Assembly (NCBI GenBank): GCA_029262935.1
Contig: JAJCYK010000506.1
Span: 1 to 8,561 of the forward strand
Direction of reading: 5' to 3'
DNA from: Cytophagales bacterium
GTDB taxonomy: Bacteria; Bacteroidota; Bacteroidia; Cytophagales; Cyclobacteriaceae
Length of the DNA: 8,561 nucleotides
The first letter of the stretch is position 1, and each line of letters opens with the position of its first letter. The position numbers and the translations under genes were made by a program. Below, in pieces: positions 1 to 6,579 of this stretch. A model generated the notes under the pieces. It saw only the letters and a list, made by a program, of their open reading frames with translations. It made no database searches and was not told the DNA's origin.

Positions 1-71
1 GTGAATCGTTTGTTTTTTGGTTTTAAACCGTCAGTGGGATTATATTAGTATTCAATAAAACCAATACGCTC

Positions 72-1676
72 ATGGCTCGCGTTAGCATCTTTACCCTTTT
101 TATCTCTTCACTACTATTTCATGGATGTCAGGAACAAAGGAAAGAACAAATAACGAATACGGTTCCGCCAAACGTACTGTTTATTCTAGCAGACGATTTG
201 GGCTACCATGACCTTAGTGTTACCGGAAGTACCTACTATGAAACTCCAAATATTGATCGTATTGCTATTGAAGGTATGATGTTTACCAATGGTTATGCTG
301 CTTCTAGAGTCTGTAGTCCTTCCAGAGCAAGCATTATGTTAGGAACATTTCCTTCCAGACATGGCATTACCGACTGGATTGGAGCTAAAACCGGCGAAGA
401 TTGGAGAACGGTGGGGCGGCACAACAAGCTGTTACCACCAGACTACTTACACCACCTACCTGCAGTTGCAACCACCTTACCTGAAGCATTTAGTCAATCG
501 GGGTACAAAACATTCTTTGCCGGAAAATGGCATTTGGGTTCAGCGGGTTCTTGGCCTCAAGATCATGGCTTCGATATAAACCAAGGGGGTTGGGAAGCAG
601 GCAGTCCCAATGGCGGTTATTTCTCTCCATTTGAAAACCCTAACCTTGAAAACCGTGAAGATGGAGAAAACCTTTCCATGCGCCTGGCCCAAGAAACCGT
701 CGAGTTTTTAAAGGAGCACAATCCGAAAACCACCGGGCAACCTGTTTTTGCCTACCTCTCCTTTTATGCCGTACACGGACCCATCCAGACTACCCGGGAA
801 AAGTGGCTAAAATACCAGCAAAAAGCTCAGAGACTGGGAGTGGCAGAAACGGGTTTTAAGATGGGTCATTTTTTGCCCATAAGACAAGTCCAGGACAACC
901 CGGTATATGCAGGCTTGGTGGGTGCCATGGACAACGCGGTAGGCGTAGTATTGGATGCTCTGGTGGAGCTGGGACTCAGTGAAAACACCATTATCGTGTT
1001 TACCTCAGACAACGGGGGAGTTGCTGCTGGAGATGCTTTTGCCACTTCAAATCTTCCGTTACAAGCCGGCAAAGGGTATCAGTTTGAGGGAGGCATTCGA
1101 GAACCTTATTTTATTAAAGCACCTGGTGTTACTAAAGCAGGGGCAACATGTGATGTTCCCGTAAGTGGTACAGATTTTTATCCGACTTTACTGGATTTAG
1201 CAGGGTTGGCATTGAAGCCAAATCAGCACCTTGATGGGAAAAGCCTTGTTCCTTTGTTAAGAGGAGGGACCATGAAGGAACGATTGCTTTACTGGCACTA
1301 TCCGCATTATGGCAATCAAGGAGGGGAACCTTCTTCAATGATTCGTCAAGGTGATTGGAAGCTCATACACTATTATGAAGACGGCCGAGAAGAATTGTAC
1401 GACTTAAAAGAAGATTTGGAAGAAGTACATAATATGGCCAGTGCTTACCCAGATAAGGTGAAGTTGCTTAGTGATCAACTCTTTGCACATCTTAAAGACG
1501 TAGGGGCCCGTTTCCCTGCTCCCGATCCCATATATAGTGAAACCGAGGAATTGAAGTATTTGAACCAAATTGTAAATAAGCGGTGGCCTGAACTAGAGGA
1601 GCAACGCCTTCAATTCCTTTCTCCTGATTTTGATCCAAAAAACGATTGGTGGGGTAGTGCAGCGACTGTGGACTAA
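72..1676 (+). CDS. S1-family sulfatase, lipoprotein (arylsulfatase A-like)
   Basis: This is a 534-residue type I sulfatase that would hydrolyse a sulfate ester, probably on a sulfated sugar. The catalytic signature is C81-S-P-S-R85, followed by a PSRHG segment near 94-98. In this family the cysteine is oxidised to formylglycine, a step needing a maturase not seen in this window. Other visible family sites are the metal-binding D41/D42 near the N-terminus, K152 and H154 in GKWH, H235 in AVHGP, D313/N314 in SDNGG, and K334 with R343 in the GKG...GGIREP block. The C-terminal subdomain (WHYPHY to DLKEDLEE) is intact and the length is normal. The N-terminus is a lipoprotein signal ending at C19, with a slightly unusual lipobox (F-H-G-C). 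The layout recalls SulfAtlas subfamily S1_16 from memory, unchecked. Substrate is unknown. No Shine-Dalgarno sequence precedes the ATG, as is common in Bacteroidota. Confidence 0.95.
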   Translation: MARVSIFTLFISSLLFHGCQEQRKEQITNTVPPNVLFILADDLGYHDLSVTGSTYYETPNIDRIAIEGMMFTNGYAASRVCSPSRASIMLGTFPSRHGITDWIGAKTGEDWRTVGRHNKLLPPDYLHHLPAVATTLPEAFSQSGYKTFFAGKWHLGSAGSWPQDHGFDINQGGWEAGSPNGGYFSPFENPNLENREDGENLSMRLAQETVEFLKEHNPKTTGQPVFAYLSFYAVHGPIQTTREKWLKYQQKAQRLGVAETGFKMGHFLPIRQVQDNPVYAGLVGAMDNAVGVVLDALVELGLSENTIIVFTSDNGGVAAGDAFATSNLPLQAGKGYQFEGGIREPYFIKAPGVTKAGATCDVPVSGTDFYPTLLDLAGLALKPNQHLDGKSLVPLLRGGTMKERLLYWHYPHYGNQGGEPSSMIRQGDWKLIHYYEDGREELYDLKEDLEEVHNMASAYPDKVKLLSDQLFAHLKDVGARFPAPDPIYSETEELKYLNQIVNKRWPELEEQRLQFLSPDFDPKNDWWGSAATVD

Positions 1677-1763
1677 GTGAACCCATATCTATTAAAGTTC
1701 CTTTTGATAAGATAAGACATTGTCAACTTCTCGAAGGTTAAAGGGACATAACGACAGGCGCAC

Positions 1764-1791
1764 TTGACTTAACTCCAATTGGAACAGTCAA
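1764..1791. repeat. imperfect inverted repeat between convergent genes
   Basis: The 120-bp gap between the sulfatase and the response regulator, which end towards each other, holds TTGACT at 1764-1769 paired with AGTCAA at 1786-1791. These arms enclose the 10-bp palindrome TCCAATTGGA at 1774-1783. It could fold as a two-part hairpin acting as a weak bidirectional terminator, but there is no clean T-run on either side. Only the symmetry is visible; the function is inferred. Confidence 0.3.
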
Positions 1792-1796
1792 TCAAA

Positions 1797-2504
1797 TCAA
1801 AACCGTCTCTTTTCCAGATATCTCATAAGGGATTGTTTGTAGGTCCTTCCGATAGGGATAGTTGTGTCACAAATCCACAAGGAACGGGCACTATACTTTT
1901 CTATTTTGTCTAGCGCCACGATGTATGACTTGTGCACCCTGTAAAACTTGCCTGGGGACAATTTGGGTAAATAGTGCGCCAAATTCCCTGATATGGTAAA
2001 CTTTTGCTCGGATAGCTGTAGGATGCTGTAGTTTCTGTCACCATGAATAAATAGAAGGTCATTTTCATATATCCTGACATAATGTGAACCATCCTTGATA
2101 AAAAAGAACCGGTTAGTTTCTTCTTTGTCCTGAACTACCGGATTTATAGATAGAACGTTTTGCTCTATAGACTTGCTAACTGCACCTAAAAATCGCTCGT
2201 AAGCTATCGGTTTTAGCAAATAATCAATTACTCCTAGCTCTAAAGCTTCCAAGGCGTATTCCTTATAAGCCGTGGTGATAATGATCTTTGGAGGATATTT
2301 CAATATTTTGATAAACTGTAACCCGTTTACTCCGGGCATCTGAATATCTAAAAAAACCAGATCGACTGATTGCGTCTGGATATAGTAGAGTCCCTCAAAA
2401 GCATTTACAAAGGACTTAACAAGCTCAAGACCATGAGTGTGCTTAACATGTTTGCTCAACACCTTAATGCTTAACGGCTCATCATCGATAATTACGCATT
2501 TCAT
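1797..2504 (-). CDS. LytTR-family response regulator
   Basis: This is a 235-residue two-component response regulator and DNA-binding transcription factor of the LytR/AlgR type. The receiver domain occupies about 1-115, with acidic pocket D7/D8, phosphoacceptor D53 (FLDIQMPG), T77/T78 and K98 (LLKP). A linker leads to a LytTR DNA-binding domain at about 134-231, recognisable by the blocks DLLFIHGDRNYS, FYRVHKSYIV (187-196) and IPIGR (216-220). All key residues are present and the length is typical. Its ATG overlaps the stop of the upstream kinase gene in an ATGA junction (2501-2504), so the two are very likely co-transcribed and translationally coupled, and the kinase is the obvious phosphodonor. 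Targets are unknown. The direct repeats at 3604-3633, upstream of the operon, are a candidate binding site and would imply autoregulation. Confidence 0.95.
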   Translation of the reverse strand: MKCVIIDDEPLSIKVLSKHVKHTHGLELVKSFVNAFEGLYYIQTQSVDLVFLDIQMPGVNGLQFIKILKYPPKIIITTAYKEYALEALELGVIDYLLKPIAYERFLGAVSKSIEQNVLSINPVVQDKEETNRFFFIKDGSHYVRIYENDLLFIHGDRNYSILQLSEQKFTISGNLAHYLPKLSPGKFYRVHKSYIVALDKIEKYSARSLWICDTTIPIGRTYKQSLMRYLEKRRF

Positions 2505-3532
2505 GATACTACTAACGGTATTTTAAGAAAAATCCAAAACTGATCAGCATGGTCTTCAATGTTTAGTTCAAACTGATCCTTATAATAATAGATTAATCTT
2601 TGTTTTACATTGTACAAACCAATGCCGGATTGATCAATATTAGTATCCTTATGGGAACCCTTGAAATTCTTTAGTGTCAAAGTTATATAATGCTCTTCTA
2701 TCTGAATCTGACTACGGATCCAGCATTTATCGTATTCTTTCGCAGGACCATGTTTAAAAGCATTTTCCATGAAGGGTAAAAGGAGCAGAGGTACGATTTT
2801 CTTTTCACTGGTCTCTCCGGAAATGGTGAATTCCATGCTCAGTTTTTCACCATACCGTATCCTTTCAATGCCAATATAATTCTTTAGGCATTCTAAGTCA
2901 TCTTTTAACTGGACTAAGGGTTTACTTCCCTCATAAATAATGAATCGTAATAAATCAGATAGTTTAACCACCATATTTGACGCCAACTGAGGGTTTTCCA
3001 TTATATGGGCATAAAGACCATTCAATGTATTAAAGAGAAAATGCGGGTGTAGTTGTGATTTTAAAAGTTGTAACTCATTTTGAGCATTTATTTTTTCAAG
3101 CTCAAGCAGTCCACGCTCTTGTTGTTCTCGGTCTTTTAACAACTTTATCACCACTGCCAAGGAGGAGACGATGATCAAATCAAGCAATGGTGAGACCATT
3201 TTAGTCAAGCTTTTCGGTATTAAAGCTATCTGTATCTCAGGGTAATACATGGGATACAGTATAAAGGAAAGACCTACATGTAACAACCAGACAGAAAGTA
3301 CCAGGGCTAGGGAAAACTGGAGAACCGCTGGTACATACTTTCTCTGTAATAGGTAATGTGGCAAGGTAAAATAAAGGGTGAAGTATACCAGGAACATCTT
3401 AGCGGGCAAAGAAGCCAACTCATAAGTAAGATGTATTCCTAGGGCTGGTTCTTTCACATTGTAGATGCCCACCGTAAAAATGATATACAATGCCCAGAAT
3501 AAAATATGTCGATTAACCTGCTTATTAATCAT
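2501..3532 (-). CDS. LytS-type membrane sensor histidine kinase
   Basis: This is a 343-residue sensor kinase that should phosphorylate the adjoining LytTR regulator. Four membrane segments lie in the first 130 residues, at about 10-26, 43-61, 67-95 and 114-131. A short coiled-coil-like stretch (KDREQQERGLLELEKINAQ) follows, then the His_kinase domain with PHFLFNTLN, where H164 is the likely phosphoacceptor. The ATPase part has the N-box LPFMENAFKHG (N257) and the G-box SGIGLYNVKQRL (G303, G305). There is no separate ligand-binding domain, so the signal is probably sensed in or at the membrane. The frame is open back to a TTG at 3562. I chose the ATG at 3532 because the TTG falls only a few bases past the predicted transcription start and adds ten residues of no clear value. 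The stop overlaps the regulator's start by 4 bp. Confidence 0.93.
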   Translation of the reverse strand: MINKQVNRHILFWALYIIFTVGIYNVKEPALGIHLTYELASLPAKMFLVYFTLYFTLPHYLLQRKYVPAVLQFSLALVLSVWLLHVGLSFILYPMYYPEIQIALIPKSLTKMVSPLLDLIIVSSLAVVIKLLKDREQQERGLLELEKINAQNELQLLKSQLHPHFLFNTLNGLYAHIMENPQLASNMVVKLSDLLRFIIYEGSKPLVQLKDDLECLKNYIGIERIRYGEKLSMEFTISGETSEKKIVPLLLLPFMENAFKHGPAKEYDKCWIRSQIQIEEHYITLTLKNFKGSHKDTNIDQSGIGLYNVKQRLIYYYKDQFELNIEDHADQFWIFLKIPLVVS

Positions 3533-3555
3533 AGTAAAGCATAGAACCCAAACAT
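3529..3555 (-). CDS. possible 8-codon leader ORF upstream of the kinase
   Basis: On the minus strand an ATG at 3555-3553 opens the mini-ORF MFGFYALL. Its TGA stop (3531-3529) overlaps the kinase ATG (3532-3530) in the same ATGA arrangement that joins kinase and regulator. A purine-rich AAGGGGAA lies about nine bases ahead, one of the few Shine-Dalgarno-like sequences in the window. Reinitiation from this mini-ORF could set kinase translation. It may equally be chance, since very short ORFs are common, and no comparison was possible. Confidence 0.25.
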   Translation of the reverse strand: MFGFYALL

Positions 3556-3572
3556 AAATCAATTCCCCTTCT

Positions 3573-3601
3573 AAATGTTAAGAATGAGTATGTAAAACAA
3601 A
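3573..3601 (-). promoter_or_regulatory. candidate Bacteroidota promoter of the kinase-regulator operon
   Basis: Read on the minus strand, a TTTG box (3601-3598) is followed after 17 bases by TAACATTT (3580-3573), which approximates the Bacteroidota -7 consensus TAnnTTTG, shifted by one base. Transcription would start roughly at 3565-3568, some 35 bases before the kinase ATG. The direct repeats at 3604-3633 end two bases from the TTTG box, as expected of an activator site touching the polymerase. The match is imperfect. Confidence 0.4.
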
Positions 3602-3603
3602 TA

Positions 3604-3633
3604 TTTAAGTACAAAAAGTATCTTTTTAAGTAC
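3604..3633. promoter_or_regulatory. paired 9-bp direct repeats, candidate LytTR binding site
   Basis: TTTAAGTAC occurs at 3604-3612 and again at 3625-3633. Both copies continue with a purine and AAA, giving TTTAAGTACRAAA. The spacer is exactly 12 bp, so the copies repeat every 21 bp, two turns on one DNA face. LytTR regulators such as AgrA are known to bind two 9-bp direct repeats with about 12 bp between them. The pair lies between the divergent kinase operon and the Tat-signal epimerase gene and directly upstream of the kinase promoter candidate. Binding by the neighbouring regulator is an inference from geometry and position; it could control either gene or both. Confidence 0.5.
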
Positions 3634-3749
3634 GAAATACATTCGATCTTTTCTTAGGACGATATATACCCAAAAGCGAGTAGTATAGAGACTTCCTGAA
3701 GCTATATTTTGAACAATCAGCATATTGCCTATTCGAAAACCCCATTTTT

Positions 3750-4871
3750 ATGAGAAACGTTAATCGCAGGAAGTTTATACAAAACCTAAGTATTCTGAGT
3801 GTTGCTCCTTTCACCATGCCTTTTGCTACCCATGCCTTGGGCCCAGCCGCAACATTGAACGTATTGGTATTGGGCGGGACAAATTTTGTTGGACCTGCGG
3901 TTGTAAATTCACTTTTGAACAAGGGACATCAAGTGACTTTATTCAATAGAGGCATTACTAACCCTTTGCTTTTTCCAGGGCTTCGGAAAATAAGAGGGGA
4001 CCGTAAAAGAGGAAAAGCAGGATACAAACTTTTAAAAGAGGACAACAGTCATTGGGATGTAGTTATTGATGTTTGGCCGCAAAACCCTCACTATGTAGAA
4101 GAGGCCATACAGGCAATTAAAGACAAAGCCACTCATTACATCTTTATCTCAAGTATAGCGGTTTATTCCAACTATAAAATTGTGGGAATGAATGAAGATG
4201 CGCGCCTGAGAGAAGCAACTAGTTATGTTGAAGGCAATTACAATCAGAATAAGGTACTCTGCGAACAGGTGGTTAAAAAGTATTTTCCAGCGAACTTTAC
4301 CATTGTACGTCCTGGGGCTATCATCGGCGACCGAGATTCGGGTCCTTTTGCTACAGATTTGTTGAACAGAGTGGCTAACTGTAAGGAGATTTTCGCTCCT
4401 CAATCAAACGATCCTGTACAATTCATAGATGCTGTGGATATTGGTCGTTTTCTTGCACAATGTGCTGAGAGCAAAGTAACGGGTCATTTTACCCTAGTGG
4501 GACCCCAAGAGAAGTTAGGCTATAGGGAAATGTTATTGACTATTAAAGAAACCTTGAAGAGCAAGGTTAAAATTCATTGGATAGACCCAAATTACTTAAC
4601 TATAAAAATGAAGCTTGAGCCGTTTATGGATGTTCCTTTCTGGATTCCTATTGATTCCGATCCAGATCCAGGATTTTACCAAATCAGCAATGACCGAGCC
4701 ATTAAAAGCGGGCTGGTATTTTCAGATTTTAAAGAAACCATTAGGCGCAGTTATGACTCGTTTAAAAGTAAAAGATTCATACCGGAGGAGGGCTCAGAAT
4801 TGACATTTGGCATAACTCCAGCAAGAGAAAAAGAGATCATTTCGCTTTGGAAAGAGAGCTTGAATGATTGA
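3750..4871 (+). CDS. Tat-exported NAD-dependent epimerase/dehydratase-like protein
   Basis: This 373-residue protein belongs to the extended or atypical short-chain dehydrogenase group. After a signal of about 29 residues comes a Rossmann start, VLVLGGTNFVG (GGTNFVG at 42-48), then FNRG (65-68) ending the second strand, the FISS segment (132-135) and a YNQNK catalytic motif (Y164, K168). FTIVRPGAIIGDRDSG follows, typical of NAD-dependent epimerases. The C-terminal half (about 220-373) is the substrate-binding part; the substrate cannot be read from sequence. The N-terminus NRRKFIQ with a hydrophobic stretch and a T-H-A site near residue 29 looks like a twin-arginine signal, so the protein would be exported already folded around its nucleotide, as known for some Tat-exported sugar oxidoreductases. 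It is transcribed divergently from the kinase operon. Family placement is firm; export is likely and substrate unknown. Confidence 0.88.
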   Translation: MRNVNRRKFIQNLSILSVAPFTMPFATHALGPAATLNVLVLGGTNFVGPAVVNSLLNKGHQVTLFNRGITNPLLFPGLRKIRGDRKRGKAGYKLLKEDNSHWDVVIDVWPQNPHYVEEAIQAIKDKATHYIFISSIAVYSNYKIVGMNEDARLREATSYVEGNYNQNKVLCEQVVKKYFPANFTIVRPGAIIGDRDSGPFATDLLNRVANCKEIFAPQSNDPVQFIDAVDIGRFLAQCAESKVTGHFTLVGPQEKLGYREMLLTIKETLKSKVKIHWIDPNYLTIKMKLEPFMDVPFWIPIDSDPDPGFYQISNDRAIKSGLVFSDFKETIRRSYDSFKSKRFIPEEGSELTFGITPAREKEIISLWKESLND

Positions 4872-4922
4872 AGAGTAAATTGAATCAAATGCAATTGGTT
4901 TCATTTAGGTTGGCTACATCTT

Positions 4923-4949
4923 CAGGTAGAATACACCTGTTTCTTATTT
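4923..4949 (+). terminator. weak candidate terminator after the epimerase-like gene
   Basis: CAGGT (4923-4927) and ACCTG (4935-4939) form a 5-bp stem with a 7-base loop, followed by a T-rich tail (TTTCTTATTT, 4940-4949). It lies about 50 bases after the stop at 4871. The stem is short, so termination strength is doubtful. The rest of 4872-5096 shows only a small inverted repeat, CGAAT/ATTCG at 4972-4986, and no coding signal. Confidence 0.35.
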
Positions 4950-5096
4950 AACTTCTAAACGGTAGTAAACCCGAATCGATCATTCGAGCAACTATGGGCA
5001 GCACTATGTGCATTTTATGGCAAGTTTTGGTTTTTCTTTTTAAGAGATAGAAGCAACCTAAGGTGTGTTTTAAGCATCCTCCCTAAAAGAAGCTTT

Positions 5097-5465
5097 ATGA
5101 AAACAATAGTTGTCAACCGATTTTATGCTGCTTTGGCGTACATCTTGATGATGATGGGAATTATCCATGGCTTGATGGTCCTGGTATCTTACGATGAAAT
5201 ATCCGTAACCGCTATTTTTTCTCTAGGCACGGGTCTAGCAGTTATATTCCTAGGTATGTTAAATCTAGCGGCGGTTAAGACCCATGCTCCTTTGCTATTT
5301 GCTTTAGCCGTGATCGCTAATGTTTTTCAATCCGTTTATTCTGGCCTCTCTTTGATGGTATTGAAGAATGATCCGCAAGCGCATATTGGTTTTGGTATTT
5401 TTCTGATTTTGCTTTTAATCAGTCTGATAGCAAAAAAGAAAGCTGGTCAAATCGAAAATGCATGA
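5097..5465 (+). CDS. small four-helix membrane protein, function unknown
   Basis: This 122-residue protein is almost entirely hydrophobic, with four predicted membrane helices at about 9-30, 37-58, 64-88 and 97-112. A lysine-rich tail (AKKKAGQ) suggests, by the positive-inside rule, that the C-terminus is cytoplasmic, and an even helix number puts the N-terminus there too. I see no catalytic motif, no metal-binding cluster and no family signature. It lies alone on its strand, 225 bp after the epimerase-like gene and convergent with the lipoprotein gene, so context gives no partner. Consistent membrane topology and a normal ATG support a real gene. No Shine-Dalgarno sequence is obvious beyond an AAAAGAAG stretch just upstream. 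Confidence 0.7.
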   Translation: MKTIVVNRFYAALAYILMMMGIIHGLMVLVSYDEISVTAIFSLGTGLAVIFLGMLNLAAVKTHAPLLFALAVIANVFQSVYSGLSLMVLKNDPQAHIGFGIFLILLLISLIAKKKAGQIENA

Positions 5466-5558
5466 TTCCACTTCGTGGTATTTAATGGCCGGTAACAAAT
5501 ATTAAGCTTCAGAACCCAGCGCTGATTGAGCCTGGCAAACTCCGCTTATATACCAAGA

Positions 5559-5572
5559 AAGCAGACCTGCTT
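5559..5572. repeat. short perfect inverted repeat in a convergent gap
   Basis: AAGCAG and CTGCTT are perfect 6-bp arms separated by AC, in the 175 bp between the four-helix protein gene and the lipoprotein gene. The 2-base centre is too tight for a good RNA hairpin loop and there is no T-run, so it is not a convincing terminator. Just after the stop at 5465, CCAC/GTGG around TTC (5467-5477) is an even weaker hairpin. Nothing else is recognisable in this gap. Confidence 0.25.
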
Positions 5573-5640
5573 CATTGAACAAACCCTGCATGTGTTTTAA
5601 CCTTCCAATTAGGATACCCTCCATATAATCCAGAATTATT

Positions 5641-6531
5641 CTAATTTTTGCTATCCCCAAGCTTTTCAAGAGTAGAATCAGGGTACAATTCCTTGATATC
5701 AAAACTGTCAAATTGAAAATTGGATACTAAAAGTTGATGTATATGCTTTTTCTCTTTTTTCTTGGGCTGATTTAGGAACACGGTTTGCCGGTGAGGAATG
5801 AGGACTCCGTTGACCTCTCGATAATCAGAAAACTTCACAGAGCCATAAAAAGCTTTGTATCCTGGAATTTTCAAATAATTATCTCTTAGAGAATAGACCG
5901 CGTAATCGAGCATTAATGTATTGCGATTGATATATAGAATATATTGATCATGTTGCATATGGGGACTTGGCTTTTCCCAAGTGGCGAAAACCAGGTCATA
6001 AGGTTGACCGTTAAAAACGCGTTCACCTGCGTAGGCAATAATAGGAGCTCGTTTTAGTCGATCCAGCATCTCAAAGAAATAGTGATAAGCAGACAAGCCA
6101 AAACCAATGCGGGGATTGTAGGGTTTGAATTTTACTTCGCTACCCGGTTCCGTTTCATAGTATTGCCAGCTTTGCAATCCCGCGGTAACTCCTTGCCGTT
6201 TGCCATCTTTGAAGTGTACCTGGCTATCAAAGGTTCCTAAGGCATACTTGAACTGTAACTGCGATTTAGCTTCGGGCCATGGTTTTCCCATCCTACCCAT
6301 CATCCCTTTCCATACGTCTAAACCTTGAAAAGAATAGGTTCTGTGATTTCTCAGGTTTTCAAATCCATGTTTATCCCAAGTAGTAGCCAATAGTGACTTT
6401 CCTTTGGTTTCACTATCTATGGGAATACCATTATCTTTTATCAGTGCCGTGCGCATATCCGCTATGCAGGATGACATTAAAACCGCTGTTGTGGTTAAAA
6501 TTATTTGTGCGAAAATGTTTGTTAATTTCAT
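5641..6531 (-). CDS. uncharacterised lipoprotein
   Basis: This is a 296-residue protein with a clear lipoprotein signal: MKLTN, a hydrophobic stretch and L-M-S-S-C, giving lipidation at C22 and a predicted mature form of 275 residues. I do not recognise a catalytic family. The mature part is rich in aromatic residues and alternating strands, for example DQYILYINRNTLMLDYAVY and a later NGVLIPHRQTVF. This pattern recalls outer-membrane LolA/LolB-like or similar beta-rich lipid-binding folds common in Bacteroidota, but that is a resemblance by eye. A KKKEKKH patch near 254-260 is strongly basic. It lies 48 bp downstream of the TetR regulator on the same strand, with an operator-like palindrome in the gap, so it is probably the regulator's target. 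A role in envelope lipid handling or stress would fit but is unproven. Confidence 0.8.
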   Translation of the reverse strand: MKLTNIFAQIILTTTAVLMSSCIADMRTALIKDNGIPIDSETKGKSLLATTWDKHGFENLRNHRTYSFQGLDVWKGMMGRMGKPWPEAKSQLQFKYALGTFDSQVHFKDGKRQGVTAGLQSWQYYETEPGSEVKFKPYNPRIGFGLSAYHYFFEMLDRLKRAPIIAYAGERVFNGQPYDLVFATWEKPSPHMQHDQYILYINRNTLMLDYAVYSLRDNYLKIPGYKAFYGSVKFSDYREVNGVLIPHRQTVFLNQPKKKEKKHIHQLLVSNFQFDSFDIKELYPDSTLEKLGDSKN

Positions 6532-6545
6532 AGAATAAAATTTGT

Positions 6546-6563
6546 ATGTATTGATCTATACAT
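6546..6563. promoter_or_regulatory. second candidate TetR operator, upstream of the lipoprotein gene
   Basis: ATGTAT (6546-6551) and ATACAT (6558-6563) are perfect 6-bp arms around TGATCT. Aligned with the centre of the stronger operator at 7161-7188, it shares 12 of 18 positions, including outer TGTA/TACA and the central ATC. The common pattern is TGTAYTRATCWRTACA. It begins 15 bases upstream of the lipoprotein ATG and just after the end of the TetR gene. Binding by the neighbouring repressor is inferred from similarity and position. Confidence 0.5.
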
Positions 6564-6579
6564 TTGAAAATTAAAAAAA

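Noticed and set aside
1..71. Promoter for the sulfatase gene
   Set aside because: TTTG boxes (9-12, 16-19) and TATATTAG (41-48) are present, but spacing and -7 match are too poor to call a promoter; the real one may lie upstream of the window.
2612..2619. TTGTACAA as a further TetR site (also at 8344-8351)
   Set aside because: These 8-bp palindromes lie inside coding regions and lack the ATC centre and spacing of the two operator candidates.
3533..3562. Kinase start at the TTG (3562), adding ten residues
   Set aside because: TTG starts are less common, and this one falls almost at the predicted transcription start; the ATG at 3532 gives a full kinase with a normal first membrane helix. It is not excluded.
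3626..3922. 98-codon open frame on the minus strand
   Set aside because: It overlaps the Tat signal and Rossmann start of the epimerase-like gene and the LytTR-like repeats, and shows no family motif.
5502..5711. 69-codon minus-strand frame overlapping the lipoprotein's C-terminus
   Set aside because: A third of it is a shifted reading of the lipoprotein gene and the rest shows no recognisable protein features.
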